Assembly (NCBI GenBank): GCA_031266495.1
Contig: JAISAX010000382.1
Span: forward strand, 1 to 8,368
Direction: 5' to 3'
DNA: 8,368 nucleotides
Source of the DNA: Opitutaceae bacterium
GTDB lineage: Bacteria > Verrucomicrobiota > Verrucomicrobiae > Opitutales > Opitutaceae
Each line of letters begins with the position of its first letter. The first letter of the stretch is position 1. The notes under the pieces were generated by a model. It worked only from the letters and a program-made list of their open reading frames with translations. It was not told where the DNA came from and ran no database searches. The translations under genes were made by a program, and so were the position numbers. Below, one piece after another: positions 1-6,989 of the stretch.

Positions 1-3000
1 GGCGTTCGACAAAAATGATTTCGCCAAGGTTATTGGGCTTTTTGCTGCTCACGCCGCTGCCGAACCAACTGATGAACTTGCGGTCGCCGCGCACGCCGTC
101 TCCGTCGTCAACAATCACGCCGAAGCCGATTTGTTTGCCGGGCGCGGGTTTGAAATCGCCCGCCGCGCTCCAGGGGATGGCGATCTGGTGGATGGCGTTG
201 CCGTTGACGCCGGTTTTTTTGACGATGAATCGTCGTGTATCCACCGCTACCGGCCCGTCGGGTACGGGGACGTGGCGATAAATGGCCGGGCCTTGCGGCG
301 TGAGTCCGGCGGCGAATTGCCAGAGCACGGCATCGTTGGAACCGGCGTGCTCAAAATCGAAACCGACTTCCAGCGCGTCGCCGAGGAAAAGCTCGTGAGC
401 GGGGTGTCCGCCCGCGCTGAAAACATCGTCGCGCGTTTCGACGCCGACATAAAAAAAGCGTTCGTCCCACATTGTGCGAATGACGGCGCTGATGTCCTGC
501 GGACCTTTCCATCCTGGCGCGCCGTAAAGCTCGACCTGGCCGGGACGGTCGGCGTGAAGCAAGTCGGCCTGTTCCCAGCCGCGCCAGGTGCCGTCGGGGA
601 TGAAGCCGGCGGGGGCGCGGACGCAACGGGCAAAGGTGCTGGCGAGCCTGGCCGCGAAGGAAAGCCCGTCGGCGGTCGTGATGCCGAGGTTGACCGTGGA
701 ACGCTGGCGGTCGTCATGGTCGAGAAGACTGACCCTGAAGTCACGCGAGACCATCTGGCGGGGCGGGATGTCGAGGGTCACTTTGGACGGCGAAAGCAGG
801 AGGGGGGGAGGGGTATCGTTGGCGACAGTGATTTTTTGCTCGGCATCGGTGTTGTTGCGAATGTCGAGAGTGACGGTGCGCGCCTTGATGTTCGTCGTGC
901 TGTTGCGAAGGCCGATGTCAAGCAGGCTGCTTCTTTCGATTTTTTTCGCGCCAAGGACGTAAACCGGATTCACGCCAAGCGGGATGGCGGCGACGCCGCC
1001 CCGGGTCGCCAGTTTTCGGGTGTTGCCAAAGAGGTCGCGCACCTCGACGGCGTCCACGCCGGTGTCGAGGGCCACGGCGCCCTGCGAGGCGGACCAGCCG
1101 ATGCCGATGGACGAACCGTCGATCATCTTGCGCCAGACGTAAAACTCGCCGCCGCCGGGAACGTCGATTTTTTGTTCGATGCGCCCCGCGCCGAGCGTGG
1201 CGCTGAGGACGTGGTAGGCGGCGGCGACCGGACGCGGCGTCCAGTCGGCGTCGAACATTTGATGGTTTTCCTGCGCGGAGCGCCGGTTGTGGACGATAAA
1301 CCACGCGATGCGCTTCACCCATGGCGCAAGCGCCTTGGTGGTCACGTAGGTTTCCACGACGGCGCGCACCTGTCGTTGTTCGCCGGATACGCGGGCGGGG
1401 CCGCTGGCGGCCACGCTGAGACCGGTCTCGGGAATCGCGCCGAACTTCGGCGTGCGGCCGTCGGCGGCGAGCTGGTTGTGGATGGCGCGGGCGGATTGGG
1501 CGGCGTTGCCGTAAATGTTAAATCCCCAGATGTCGAGCGGGCCGGTTTCGGGGCCGAACATTTTCCCGAACTGGCGGGCGACGTGGCCGAGGGGATCACC
1601 GGCGTGCGAGGGGCCGATGAGAGCGTTGGGGGCGCCGGCGGGGAGCGCGGCGTGGAGGGCGTCGTAGGTTTCCCGATACGCCAGCATCCAGTCGCGAGTG
1701 GAGCCGTCCCACGCGCTCCGCGTCCAGCAACTCTCGTCGAGGTTGTCCGGCGTGTGGCGTCCGAGGCCCTCGTTGCCGAAGAGGAAAAATTCGGCGTCGT
1801 CGCCAAAGGCTTTTATCTGGGCGATGTTGTAGGCGCGGAAGGCGGCGAACCCGGCGGGGGTCTTCGGAGAGCGTCCGCGGCCTTGTTCCATGAAGGAGAC
1901 CCAGCCCTTGATGCCGTGCTTGCGCATGAGCGGCAGGGTGTTTTCGCGCCAGCGCCGGACCTTGCGTCGCGCTCCGGCAGCCGCCGCCTCGGGGTCGGGG
2001 TTGCGCAGGTCGAGGCCGGGATACCGGCTTTGTATCCGAATGCCGCGCACACCGATGAGACGCATGAGGCGCAACTGGAAATCCGTTTCGGCGCGGTCGT
2101 AGGGACACTCGTCGTCGGCGGCGATGGCGTCGGGGTGCATGTCGAAGGGATAATCCTCGCTGGCAAAATCGGCGGCACTGCGTTCGTAACGGCGCAGCCA
2201 AGCAAAGCGGATCCCGGTGGAGGTGCAGGTTTCGCCGTCCTCGGTGACGGTGAAATCGATCTGGTACGCGCCGAGGGCAGGCGGTGTTTTACCGCCAAAC
2301 AGGTCGGGGGAGAATTCCGAGGTCTGGTAGGGCGCGAGGGAAATTTTGCTGGAGAAGGTCTGCACGGTTTTGCCCTCCCAATCCACCACACTGCCGTTGA
2401 CGGCGAGAGTGCGCGTAATGGGCAGCAGGTTGCCGAGTCCGAGTTTGAGGCGCGGAGCGGGCGCGCCGTCCTCGACGAAAAAGAGGTTGGCGTCGGGCTG
2501 GCGGATGTTGAAGAGCGTGACGGTGTTTTGCTTTTGCGCGGCACGAACCGGATACGCGGCGGGAAGTTTTGCTGACAAACCCGAACCCGAATCCAAACCC
2601 GAGCTTGCGGACGCGGCGGAGAGAAGATTGGCGTAGGGGGTGCCGGCATTCCATGCGGCGGGCGCGGGGTCGGTGGCGGACGCCTGCCAGAGGGCCACGC
2701 TGTCGATGTGGATTTTGCCCCAATTGGCGATGCGCGGCTGCGCCTCCCATGCCTGGAGTTTGGGCTGGTAGTGCGTAAAAACGCGGATGTGCGTCGCGCC
2801 TTGCGGCGGCGTGACGGGACCAAGGACGTAGTTGAAACGAGTGCCGGAAAAGTCCGGGAGGCGTCCCGCGCCAAAGTCGTCCAGCGGGACGTGACGGGTG
2901 GGCAAACGGCTGAATGCGCCGCCGGTGTTTTTGTAAAACTCGAGTTGCACAGGGCCGGGAAAACCATGCGTGTTGGCGTGTTCGCTGTAGCGCAGCCACC

Positions 3001-3799
3001 AGGTCAGCCAGACGGTTGCGGGTTTTGCGTCCGCGCCGGCGAGCGGAATCAGCGGCGTGCCCCATCGGGTTTGCTCGTCTTCCAGAACGACTTCCTGCTT
3101 CGCATCCTTGGGTAAGGCGATGGTTTTGAGCAGTTCGGGCGAATCAGGAAAAAAGCCGGGGAAGAGGTTGGGCGCGAAAGAGAATTTCGTATCGGGTAAT
3201 ATGATACTTAAGTCGCCGGCGTCCGAGGTGGCGGTGGCGGTAGCGGTGTCGTTTTCCGGAAACCCGGCGTGAATGCGGAGGTTTTGAAGCGTGATGCTGT
3301 CGCCGCGTTTCAGGTTGGTGACGAGAAGCGAGAGGACGCCTTGGGTGACGGTGGCCTGGGCGGCGGGACCAGCGAGGCGGAGGGGGATGGCGGCGCCGTT
3401 CCAGCCAGCGGGCGTGGCAACGGCAAGGGTGCGATTTGCGTAACCGAGATCCGTATCAATTGTGACGGCGTCCACGTCTTTGTCGTCGCGCCAGCCGGTT
3501 TCGAGACGCGCAGCGCCGTTGAAGGCGGCACGGCTGGCGGGGGTCGCGGCGATGCTGGCGGTGAGAGTGAAAAATTCGCGGGATCCGGCGGAGAAGGCTC
3601 CGAGGGCGACACTCACCGGCGCGGTGATGTCGGCGGTGGCGGTGAACGTCCAACCGGAATTATCGGGGAGTGCGACGCGCGCAATGCCGACGGGAGCGGG
3701 TTCGCTCGCGGGCGTGAGCGGAATCGTGGCGGCTTGCGCGGCAACACCAAGAACGGGAGCGAGGGTGGCGAGGGAGACGAGAAGATAATGCCGTGTCAT
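1..3799 (-). CDS. Large secreted multidomain glycoside hydrolase-like protein with CBM9-like C-terminus (3' end outside window)
   Basis: The frame is open from ATG at 3799 to the left edge (1266 codons, no stop seen), so the gene is partial. Residues 1-23 form a signal peptide (MTRHYLLVSLATLAPVLGVA, then AQA before a likely cleavage). I see a beta-rich N-terminal module to ~182, a Thr-Ala linker (~184-192), a jelly-roll-like module (~197-372, ending GKIHIDSVALWQ), a Ser/Gly linker (~396-410), an Ig-like stretch (~413-540), a probable (beta/alpha)8 barrel (~545-865), a beta-rich tail and Ig-like part (~866-1062), then a CBM9/DOMON-like domain (~1063-1266: MWDERFFYVGVETRDD, GDALEVGFDFE, IPWSAAG, GFGVIVDDGDG). 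In the barrel, FGNEG (E677) resembles the acid/base site at the end of strand 4 in clan GH-A, and IPETG (E791), 114 residues on, is a candidate nucleophile. Export and carbohydrate binding are well supported; GH family and substrate are not identified. The CBM9-like fold looks nearly complete, so the stop is probably just outside. No Shine-Dalgarno precedes the start; the leader is C-rich. Confidence 0.9.
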   Translation of the reverse strand, partial: MTRHYLLVSLATLAPVLGVAAQAATIPLTPASEPAPVGIARVALPDNSGWTFTATADITAPVSVALGAFSAGSREFFTLTASIAATPASRAAFNGAARLETGWRDDKDVDAVTIDTDLGYANRTLAVATPAGWNGAAIPLRLAGPAAQATVTQGVLSLLVTNLKRGDSITLQNLRIHAGFPENDTATATATSDAGDLSIILPDTKFSFAPNLFPGFFPDSPELLKTIALPKDAKQEVVLEDEQTRWGTPLIPLAGADAKPATVWLTWWLRYSEHANTHGFPGPVQLEFYKNTGGAFSRLPTRHVPLDDFGAGRLPDFSGTRFNYVLGPVTPPQGATHIRVFTHYQPKLQAWEAQPRIANWGKIHIDSVALWQASATDPAPAAWNAGTPYANLLSAASASSGLDSGSGLSAKLPAAYPVRAAQKQNTVTLFNIRQPDANLFFVEDGAPAPRLKLGLGNLLPITRTLAVNGSVVDWEGKTVQTFSSKISLAPYQTSEFSPDLFGGKTPPALGAYQIDFTVTEDGETCTSTGIRFAWLRRYERSAADFASEDYPFDMHPDAIAADDECPYDRAETDFQLRLMRLIGVRGIRIQSRYPGLDLRNPDPEAAAAGARRKVRRWRENTLPLMRKHGIKGWVSFMEQGRGRSPKTPAGFAAFRAYNIAQIKAFGDDAEFFLFGNEGLGRHTPDNLDESCWTRSAWDGSTRDWMLAYRETYDALHAALPAGAPNALIGPSHAGDPLGHVARQFGKMFGPETGPLDIWGFNIYGNAAQSARAIHNQLAADGRTPKFGAIPETGLSVAASGPARVSGEQRQVRAVVETYVTTKALAPWVKRIAWFIVHNRRSAQENHQMFDADWTPRPVAAAYHVLSATLGAGRIEQKIDVPGGGEFYVWRKMIDGSSIGIGWSASQGAVALDTGVDAVEVRDLFGNTRKLATRGGVAAIPLGVNPVYVLGAKKIERSSLLDIGLRNSTTNIKARTVTLDIRNNTDAEQKITVANDTPPPLLLSPSKVTLDIPPRQMVSRDFRVSLLDHDDRQRSTVNLGITTADGLSFAARLASTFARCVRAPAGFIPDGTWRGWEQADLLHADRPGQVELYGAPGWKGPQDISAVIRTMWDERFFYVGVETRDDVFSAGGHPAHELFLGDALEVGFDFEHAGSNDAVLWQFAAGLTPQGPAIYRHVPVPDGPVAVDTRRFIVKKTGVNGNAIHQIAIPWSAAGDFKPAPGKQIGFGVIVDDGDGVRGDRKFISWFGSGVSSKKPNNLGEIIFVER

Positions 3800-3917
3800 A
3801 AATAGAGGGGGGGAAGGGGAGGTTTACCGGATTGCCGCGAGCGCGAGCCGCCAGGGGGTTGGTTTTCTGGCTGTGCTGGCGCGAATGCGGACGGGGCGAG
3901 CGCATCCAGCCGGTGTC

Positions 3918-4256
3918 GCCGGAAAGATACCCTTGTGACTTTAATCCGGACGCATAGATTTTTCCGGACGGGATGGGGCCTTCGAGCAGGCGGGTTTCAG
4001 ACTGGCCATTCTTGCCAGCACCCTTGATGTGAAGCAGGCTAAAGGCGGCTTCGGTGGGCTGCCAGCCATCGGGGAGCGCGGTTTTGGCCGGGCGATGATG
4101 GATGGAAAAATCCTCAAGCGCGCCGTATCCGGTGAGGCAGACATTGCCCACGCCGATGCCTCCGATAGGCATGGAGACTTGAGCAAACCGGTCGTCTTCA
4201 TGGACGAAACCGGCAGGCATGTCGGGTATGGTTGCGGGAGGCGGGCGGCGGATCAT
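3918..4256 (-). pseudogene. Truncated N-terminal fragment of a GH116 (GBA2/DUF608-type) glucosidase
   Basis: Starting at ATG 4256, about 100 residues (bases ~4220-3918) match the conserved start of bacterial GH116 proteins: MPIGGIGVGNVCLTGYGALE, then DFSIHHRPAK, AAFSLLHIKG, RLLEGPIPSGKIYASGLKSQ and GYLSG. Known GH116 enzymes are about 800 residues and hydrolyse beta-glucosides or glucosylceramide-like substrates, with both catalytic glutamates far downstream of this segment. Here the resemblance ends near 3918 and the frame runs on as unrelated Arg/Ser/Pro-rich sequence to a stop at 3660-3662, overlapping the first 140 bases of the next gene in another frame. It is therefore a catalytically dead remnant. 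The retained part has no stops or frameshifts, which suggests a recent deletion or a replacement of the gene body. The ATG at 4292 is an alternative in-frame start, but nothing supports the extra residues. It lies between the PEP-CTERM gene and the large hydrolase on the same strand. Confidence 0.8.
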
Positions 4257-4278
4257 GGCAAGAGGGAACCCGGAGGAA

Positions 4279-4309
4279 GCACAAGAACGCAAGAGACAAG
4301 AACTTGTGC
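4279..4309. repeat. Inverted repeat with nested direct repeat between PEP-CTERM gene and GH116 remnant
   Basis: GCACAAG (4279-4285) pairs with CTTGTGC (4303-4309) around a 17-base loop. ACAAGAAC also occurs twice in the same orientation (4281-4288 and 4297-4304). The stem could form an mRNA hairpin after the PEP-CTERM stop, possibly a weak processing or pausing site. There is no trailing U run, so an intrinsic terminator is unlikely. Confidence 0.4.
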
Positions 4310-4330
4310 GCCATCTATGGGGTTGGTGTT

Positions 4331-4375
4331 GCGGGCGGCGGCGACGGCGACGGCGGGGGAGGGGGGGGGGGGGGG
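4331..4375. repeat. GGC-rich triplets followed by a G15 homopolymer
   Basis: An imperfect GGC/GAC triplet stretch (4331-4357) runs into GGGGGA and then fifteen G (4361-4375), seven bases beyond the stop codon of the PEP-CTERM gene. In transcript orientation it is a C-rich segment between that gene and the GH116 remnant. It has no U tract or strong hairpin and does not look like an intrinsic terminator. Confidence 0.85.
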
Positions 4376-4382
4376 AGAGTCC

Positions 4383-5981
4383 TCAGCAGTGTTTACGGAC
4401 AAACGCCACCGCGAGAACGGCGAGAGCAGCGAGAGCGGCGACAGCGGAGGGTTCAGGGACCGCAGCACTGAAACTCAGAATGCCATCGGCGCTCACGCTG
4501 GCCAGCCAGTTGGCGGTGTCGTAACCGGTGACAGAGAGGCCGCTCACGGTGGTGGTCCCGAAGGATTGAAGAAACCGGTAGATGGTATTCGCATAGACAA
4601 TACCTGTGCTGCCGGAGAGGTCGAGGGTGCCGCCCGTGATGCTCGCGGCGCCGGTGGATACGCCGATGATTTTGTCGAAGGTGGAGGCGCCGGTGATGGT
4701 GAGCGCGAGGACGCCGCCGCTCATCGTGAAGTCGCTGGCCGCGCTGCCGGTTCCGGTGTTGCCCAGCGTGATCGTGCCGACGCTGTCGCCGTTGATGTCG
4801 ATCGAGCCGCTTTCGAGGGTGAGGACCATGCTTGCGCCGCCAGTGGTGGCAGTGCCCAGGTTGATGTTGGCGACGCTGGTGGCGAGTGTGCCGCCGTTCA
4901 CAATCAAGGTGTTGAGCGCGTAGTTCGAACCTTTCAAGAGGTTTTCCGTCGCGACAATAAACCGGCCTTTGAGAACGTTGACACCGCCCGAAAAATTCCA
5001 GCTGCCGCCCAGCGCCTGGCTCGCGATGTCGGTTGCCATATCGATGGTGAGCGCAAGGGGATTGCTGCCCGAATCCCAGCCGCTCGCCTCGAAACTGTAA
5101 TTGCCCGAGCCTTTGATCGTGACAGTGCCCAGGCCGCTGGCGGAAGCGCGATTGATTTCCGCGCCGCCATTGAGGCCGGCAAGCGTTGCGCTCTGGCGAA
5201 GGTTGATGAGGACATTGGTGATGCCACCCGTGGAGTCGAGAATGGTGGCGGCGTTGTTGAGCGCGGTTGCGCCATAAACACCGAGCGTGCCTTTTTGTAG
5301 TGTGAACGTGCCCGCAAAATCCGCCCCACTTCCGCCAAGGCCAATGGTATCCGCTTTGTTGTTACGATTGAGGATGACTTCGGTGACGTTCGCTCCGATG
5401 TTTTGAACAGAGGCGCGGCGGTTGGAGCCGGCGGAGCCGAAGGTGATGGTGCCTGTGTTGTTAAGCGTCCAGTTCGATGCGAAGCTGACGCCGCCGTTGA
5501 TGGTGAGGTTGCCCGTGCCGGTGAGGGCGCGGGTCGCGCCGTCGCCGATGGTCAGATCAAATCCCGTGGGATTGTTCGTGATGGTCAGCCCTTGCGAGCC
5601 GATGGTGATGCCTTTGACCAGCAGCTTGTCCGCCTGCCCCGTGGAAACCTGGGTGATGGTAGCGGGTTGCGCGGCGCCACTGAAATCGAACTGGCCGGTC
5701 TGCACCGTGTAGGCGAACATGCTGCTGGTCGCGCCAATGGTGAGCGACTTGAGTTTGTAGGCGTAGTTGTTGGCCTGCTCTATCGTCTGGGTAGCGGCGA
5801 GCGCACCGCTGATGACGACATCGGCGGAGTAATCATCAGGGGAAACCTCCGAGGACCAGTTGGCGGTATCATTCCAATTATACGCACCTGCCTCGGTTTG
5901 GTTCCACGTTTGGGCGCGAAGGGCGGCGATGAGCGGAAGGATCGAGGCCAGCGTGACTGCCATGTGTATTGGTTTTTTCAT
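4383..5981 (-). CDS. PEP-CTERM protein with autotransporter-type beta-strand repeats
   Basis: 532 residues. Residues 1-24 are a signal peptide (MKKP, hydrophobic core, ALRAQ), followed by the TWN...YNWNDTANW pattern that often opens such proteins. The body is rich in Gly, Thr, Asn and Ser with short repeats typical of passenger-associated (PATR-like) beta-helices: FAGTFTLQKGTLGVYGATAL (~222-241), VLKGRFIVATENLL (~336-349), LIVNGGTLAT (~359-368) and ITGGTLDLSG (~448-457). The C-terminus is a standard PEP-CTERM sorting tag: VPEPS (508-512), a hydrophobic helix (513-527), then RK (529-530), ending with HC. In known systems this tag is recognised and removed by an exosortase, and the protein is released or placed on the cell surface. 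No outer-membrane beta-barrel is present, so it is not a classical autotransporter. The start lies 33 bp after the pseudopilin stop, suggesting one transcript. It has no Shine-Dalgarno; the leader is C12 followed by CA repeats. Substrate or partner is unknown; a structural or adhesive surface role is an inference. Confidence 0.93.
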   Translation of the reverse strand: MKKPIHMAVTLASILPLIAALRAQTWNQTEAGAYNWNDTANWSSEVSPDDYSADVVISGALAATQTIEQANNYAYKLKSLTIGATSSMFAYTVQTGQFDFSGAAQPATITQVSTGQADKLLVKGITIGSQGLTITNNPTGFDLTIGDGATRALTGTGNLTINGGVSFASNWTLNNTGTITFGSAGSNRRASVQNIGANVTEVILNRNNKADTIGLGGSGADFAGTFTLQKGTLGVYGATALNNAATILDSTGGITNVLINLRQSATLAGLNGGAEINRASASGLGTVTIKGSGNYSFEASGWDSGSNPLALTIDMATDIASQALGGSWNFSGGVNVLKGRFIVATENLLKGSNYALNTLIVNGGTLATSVANINLGTATTGGASMVLTLESGSIDINGDSVGTITLGNTGTGSAASDFTMSGGVLALTITGASTFDKIIGVSTGAASITGGTLDLSGSTGIVYANTIYRFLQSFGTTTVSGLSVTGYDTANWLASVSADGILSFSAAVPEPSAVAALAALAVLAVAFVRKHC

Positions 5982-6012
5982 GATGTGTGTATGTGTGTGT
6001 GGGGGGGGGGGG
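5982..6012. repeat. G12 homopolymer next to an interrupted (GT)n tract in the leader of the PEP-CTERM gene
   Basis: Twelve consecutive G (6001-6012) directly follow alternating GT bases (5984-6000, broken by one A at 5991). In the minus-strand transcript this reads C12, then CA repeats, then the start codon two bases later. The tract fills nearly the whole 33-bp gap between the pseudopilin stop and the PEP-CTERM start, where a ribosome binding site would be expected. Confidence 0.9.
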
Positions 6013-6014
6013 AA

Positions 6015-6788
6015 TTAAGGAGTCGGGGTGTTGAGGATAACGTTTTTGGCCTTTGTCCCGCCTTTGATTGCGGAGACGTGGCCGTCGAAAAACGCGAGGT
6101 TGAAGACGTCGCTGCCGTAGTCCTCGTTGCGGCTGGGAGTGCCGTTGATGGCGCCGCTTTTGAGGTTCATCTGGCCGGGGTTGTCCGCCGCGTCCAGCGT
6201 AGCCATCTGATTGACGTTGACGACGCCAAGCATGACGGCCTTGGACGGAGGCACTTCCTGCAAGGTGGATTCGGTAAAGCCGAGAAGCGGACACTCGATG
6301 GTTTTTGTCCAACTCCAGTAATCGATAAAAGGGCCGTAGGTGGGCCAATAAAAGAAGCCATCGTTGGGCGCGGGAGCACGGAACTTTTCAACCCACGCGG
6401 AGTTTTTCAGGGCGACGGGACTGATCTCCACGGGCGAGTGCCAGTAGGAGATTTTCGAGCCGAGGTAGAGGGATTGGCCAGAGTTGAGCGTGTCCTTGTT
6501 ACAATTGGTCGCCCCGTCTGGGTTTTGCCTCGGGATACGCCCCTTGTTGTCGTTGGCGTAAAGGATGTAGGCCATCGCGTTCTGGCGCAGATTGGAGGCG
6601 CACTGCGAGCGGATGGCCGTCTGGCGGACTTTCCCAACGGTGGGGATGATGATGGCCGCAAGAATGCCGATGATGGCGATCACGGTCAGAAGCTCGATCA
6701 GCGTGAAAGCTGGCGAGGCGGAAACAGGACGCGAGGGAACGCGAACGCACGAAAAAACGCGGGAAGGAAAAACACGGGAGGAAATCAT
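6015..6788 (-). CDS. Type II secretion/type IV pilin-like pseudopilin with DUF1559-like body
   Basis: 257 residues from ATG 6788 to TAA 6015-6017. A basic 27-residue leader ends SASPA before the class III prepilin signal FTLIELLTVIAIIGILAAII. A prepilin peptidase would cut before F28, leaving E32 as the conserved Glu5 of the mature protein; the residue before the cut is Ala instead of the usual Gly. The region after the helix (SQCASNLRQNAMAYILYAND, then NKGRIP) and the end (VFNLAFFDGHVSAIKGG) fit the DUF1559/H-X9-DG pseudopilins common in Verrucomicrobiota, Lentisphaerota and Planctomycetota. The equivalent of the H of H-X9-DG is not obvious. ATGs at 6857 and 6974 would only lengthen the leader, and 6857 would lie inside the promoter proposed here, so 6788 is preferred. 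It is the first gene of the minus-strand set and diverges from the regulator. Such proteins often lie beside carbohydrate-active genes in these phyla; the precise role is unknown. Confidence 0.92.
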   Translation of the reverse strand: MISSRVFPSRVFSCVRVPSRPVSASPAFTLIELLTVIAIIGILAAIIIPTVGKVRQTAIRSQCASNLRQNAMAYILYANDNKGRIPRQNPDGATNCNKDTLNSGQSLYLGSKISYWHSPVEISPVALKNSAWVEKFRAPAPNDGFFYWPTYGPFIDYWSWTKTIECPLLGFTESTLQEVPPSKAVMLGVVNVNQMATLDAADNPGQMNLKSGAINGTPSRNEDYGSDVFNLAFFDGHVSAIKGGTKAKNVILNTPTP

Positions 6789-6856
6789 GACGGTTTTTGA
6801 AAGACGGTGTTGCGACGGAGGAGACGGAGAATCGCGGGAACGAATCTGCTGTCTCA

Positions 6857-6886
6857 TGAATACATGGACGGATTTTTGTGCGTCAA
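6857..6886 (-). promoter_or_regulatory. Possible promoter for the pseudopilin/PEP-CTERM/hydrolase set
   Basis: Reading the minus strand, TTGACG (6886-6881) is a five-of-six match to a sigma-70 -35 box, and TATTCA (6862-6857), 18 bases on, is a poor -10 box. The site lies in the only AT-rich stretch of the window and would start transcription near 6850, about 60 bases before the ATG at 6788. This is a consensus match by eye only. Confidence 0.35.
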
Positions 6887-6896
6887 CATTATTTTC

Positions 6897-6925
6897 TTGA
6901 TATTTTTGATACAGAGATTGAATTT
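6897..6925 (+). promoter_or_regulatory. Weak candidate promoter for the regulator gene
   Basis: TTGATA (6897-6902) is followed after 17 bases by GAATTT (6920-6925), or after a shorter spacer by TTGAAT. Neither -10 is good. The site lies in the AT-rich core of the divergent intergenic region and is the best plus-strand candidate seen; transcription would begin about 60 bases before the ATG at 6990. Confidence 0.25.
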
Positions 6926-6960
6926 CCGGTCCATTCCGGCAAGAAATCCATCCTTGGATG
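6924..6960. promoter_or_regulatory. Candidate operator: tandem TTCCGG boxes and a CATCC-TT-GGATG palindrome
   Basis: TTCCGG occurs at 6924-6929 and 6934-6939, ten bases apart (about one helical turn). It is followed by the palindrome CATCC-TT-GGATG (6949-6960). The position between the regulator and its divergent target genes is right for an autoregulated GntR/LacI-type operator, but no consensus is known for this protein. Confidence 0.3.
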
Positions 6961-6989
6961 CCGGGCCTGTTCACCGTCAGCCTGAGGGC

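Noticed and set aside
131..2575. 814-codon plus-strand open frame
   Set aside because: It is antisense to the large hydrolase, whose frame shows a signal peptide and recognisable domains. The plus frame is Gly/Ala/Val/Arg-rich without any family motif, as expected from the complement of a GC-rich gene.
1813..2967. 384-codon minus-strand frame
   Set aside because: Same strand as the large hydrolase but in another frame; Ser/Pro/Arg-rich translation typical of a shifted GC-rich gene, with no frameshift needed to explain the main gene.
3849..3881. CGCCAG...CTGGCG inverted repeat as a terminator before the large hydrolase
   Set aside because: Only six paired bases with a 21-base loop and no U tract; likely chance in GC-rich DNA.
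4029..5300. 423-codon plus-strand open frame
   Set aside because: Antisense to the PEP-CTERM gene and GH116 remnant; low-complexity Gly/Ala/Arg translation with no motif.
5403..6800. 465-codon plus-strand open frame
   Set aside because: It covers the opposite strand of both the PEP-CTERM gene and the pseudopilin and reads through their intergenic G12 tract; no recognisable domain.
6807..6989. Upstream extension of the regulator from GTG at 6807
   Set aside because: It adds an Arg-run and residues encoded by the AT-rich promoter region, with no resemblance to GntR proteins.
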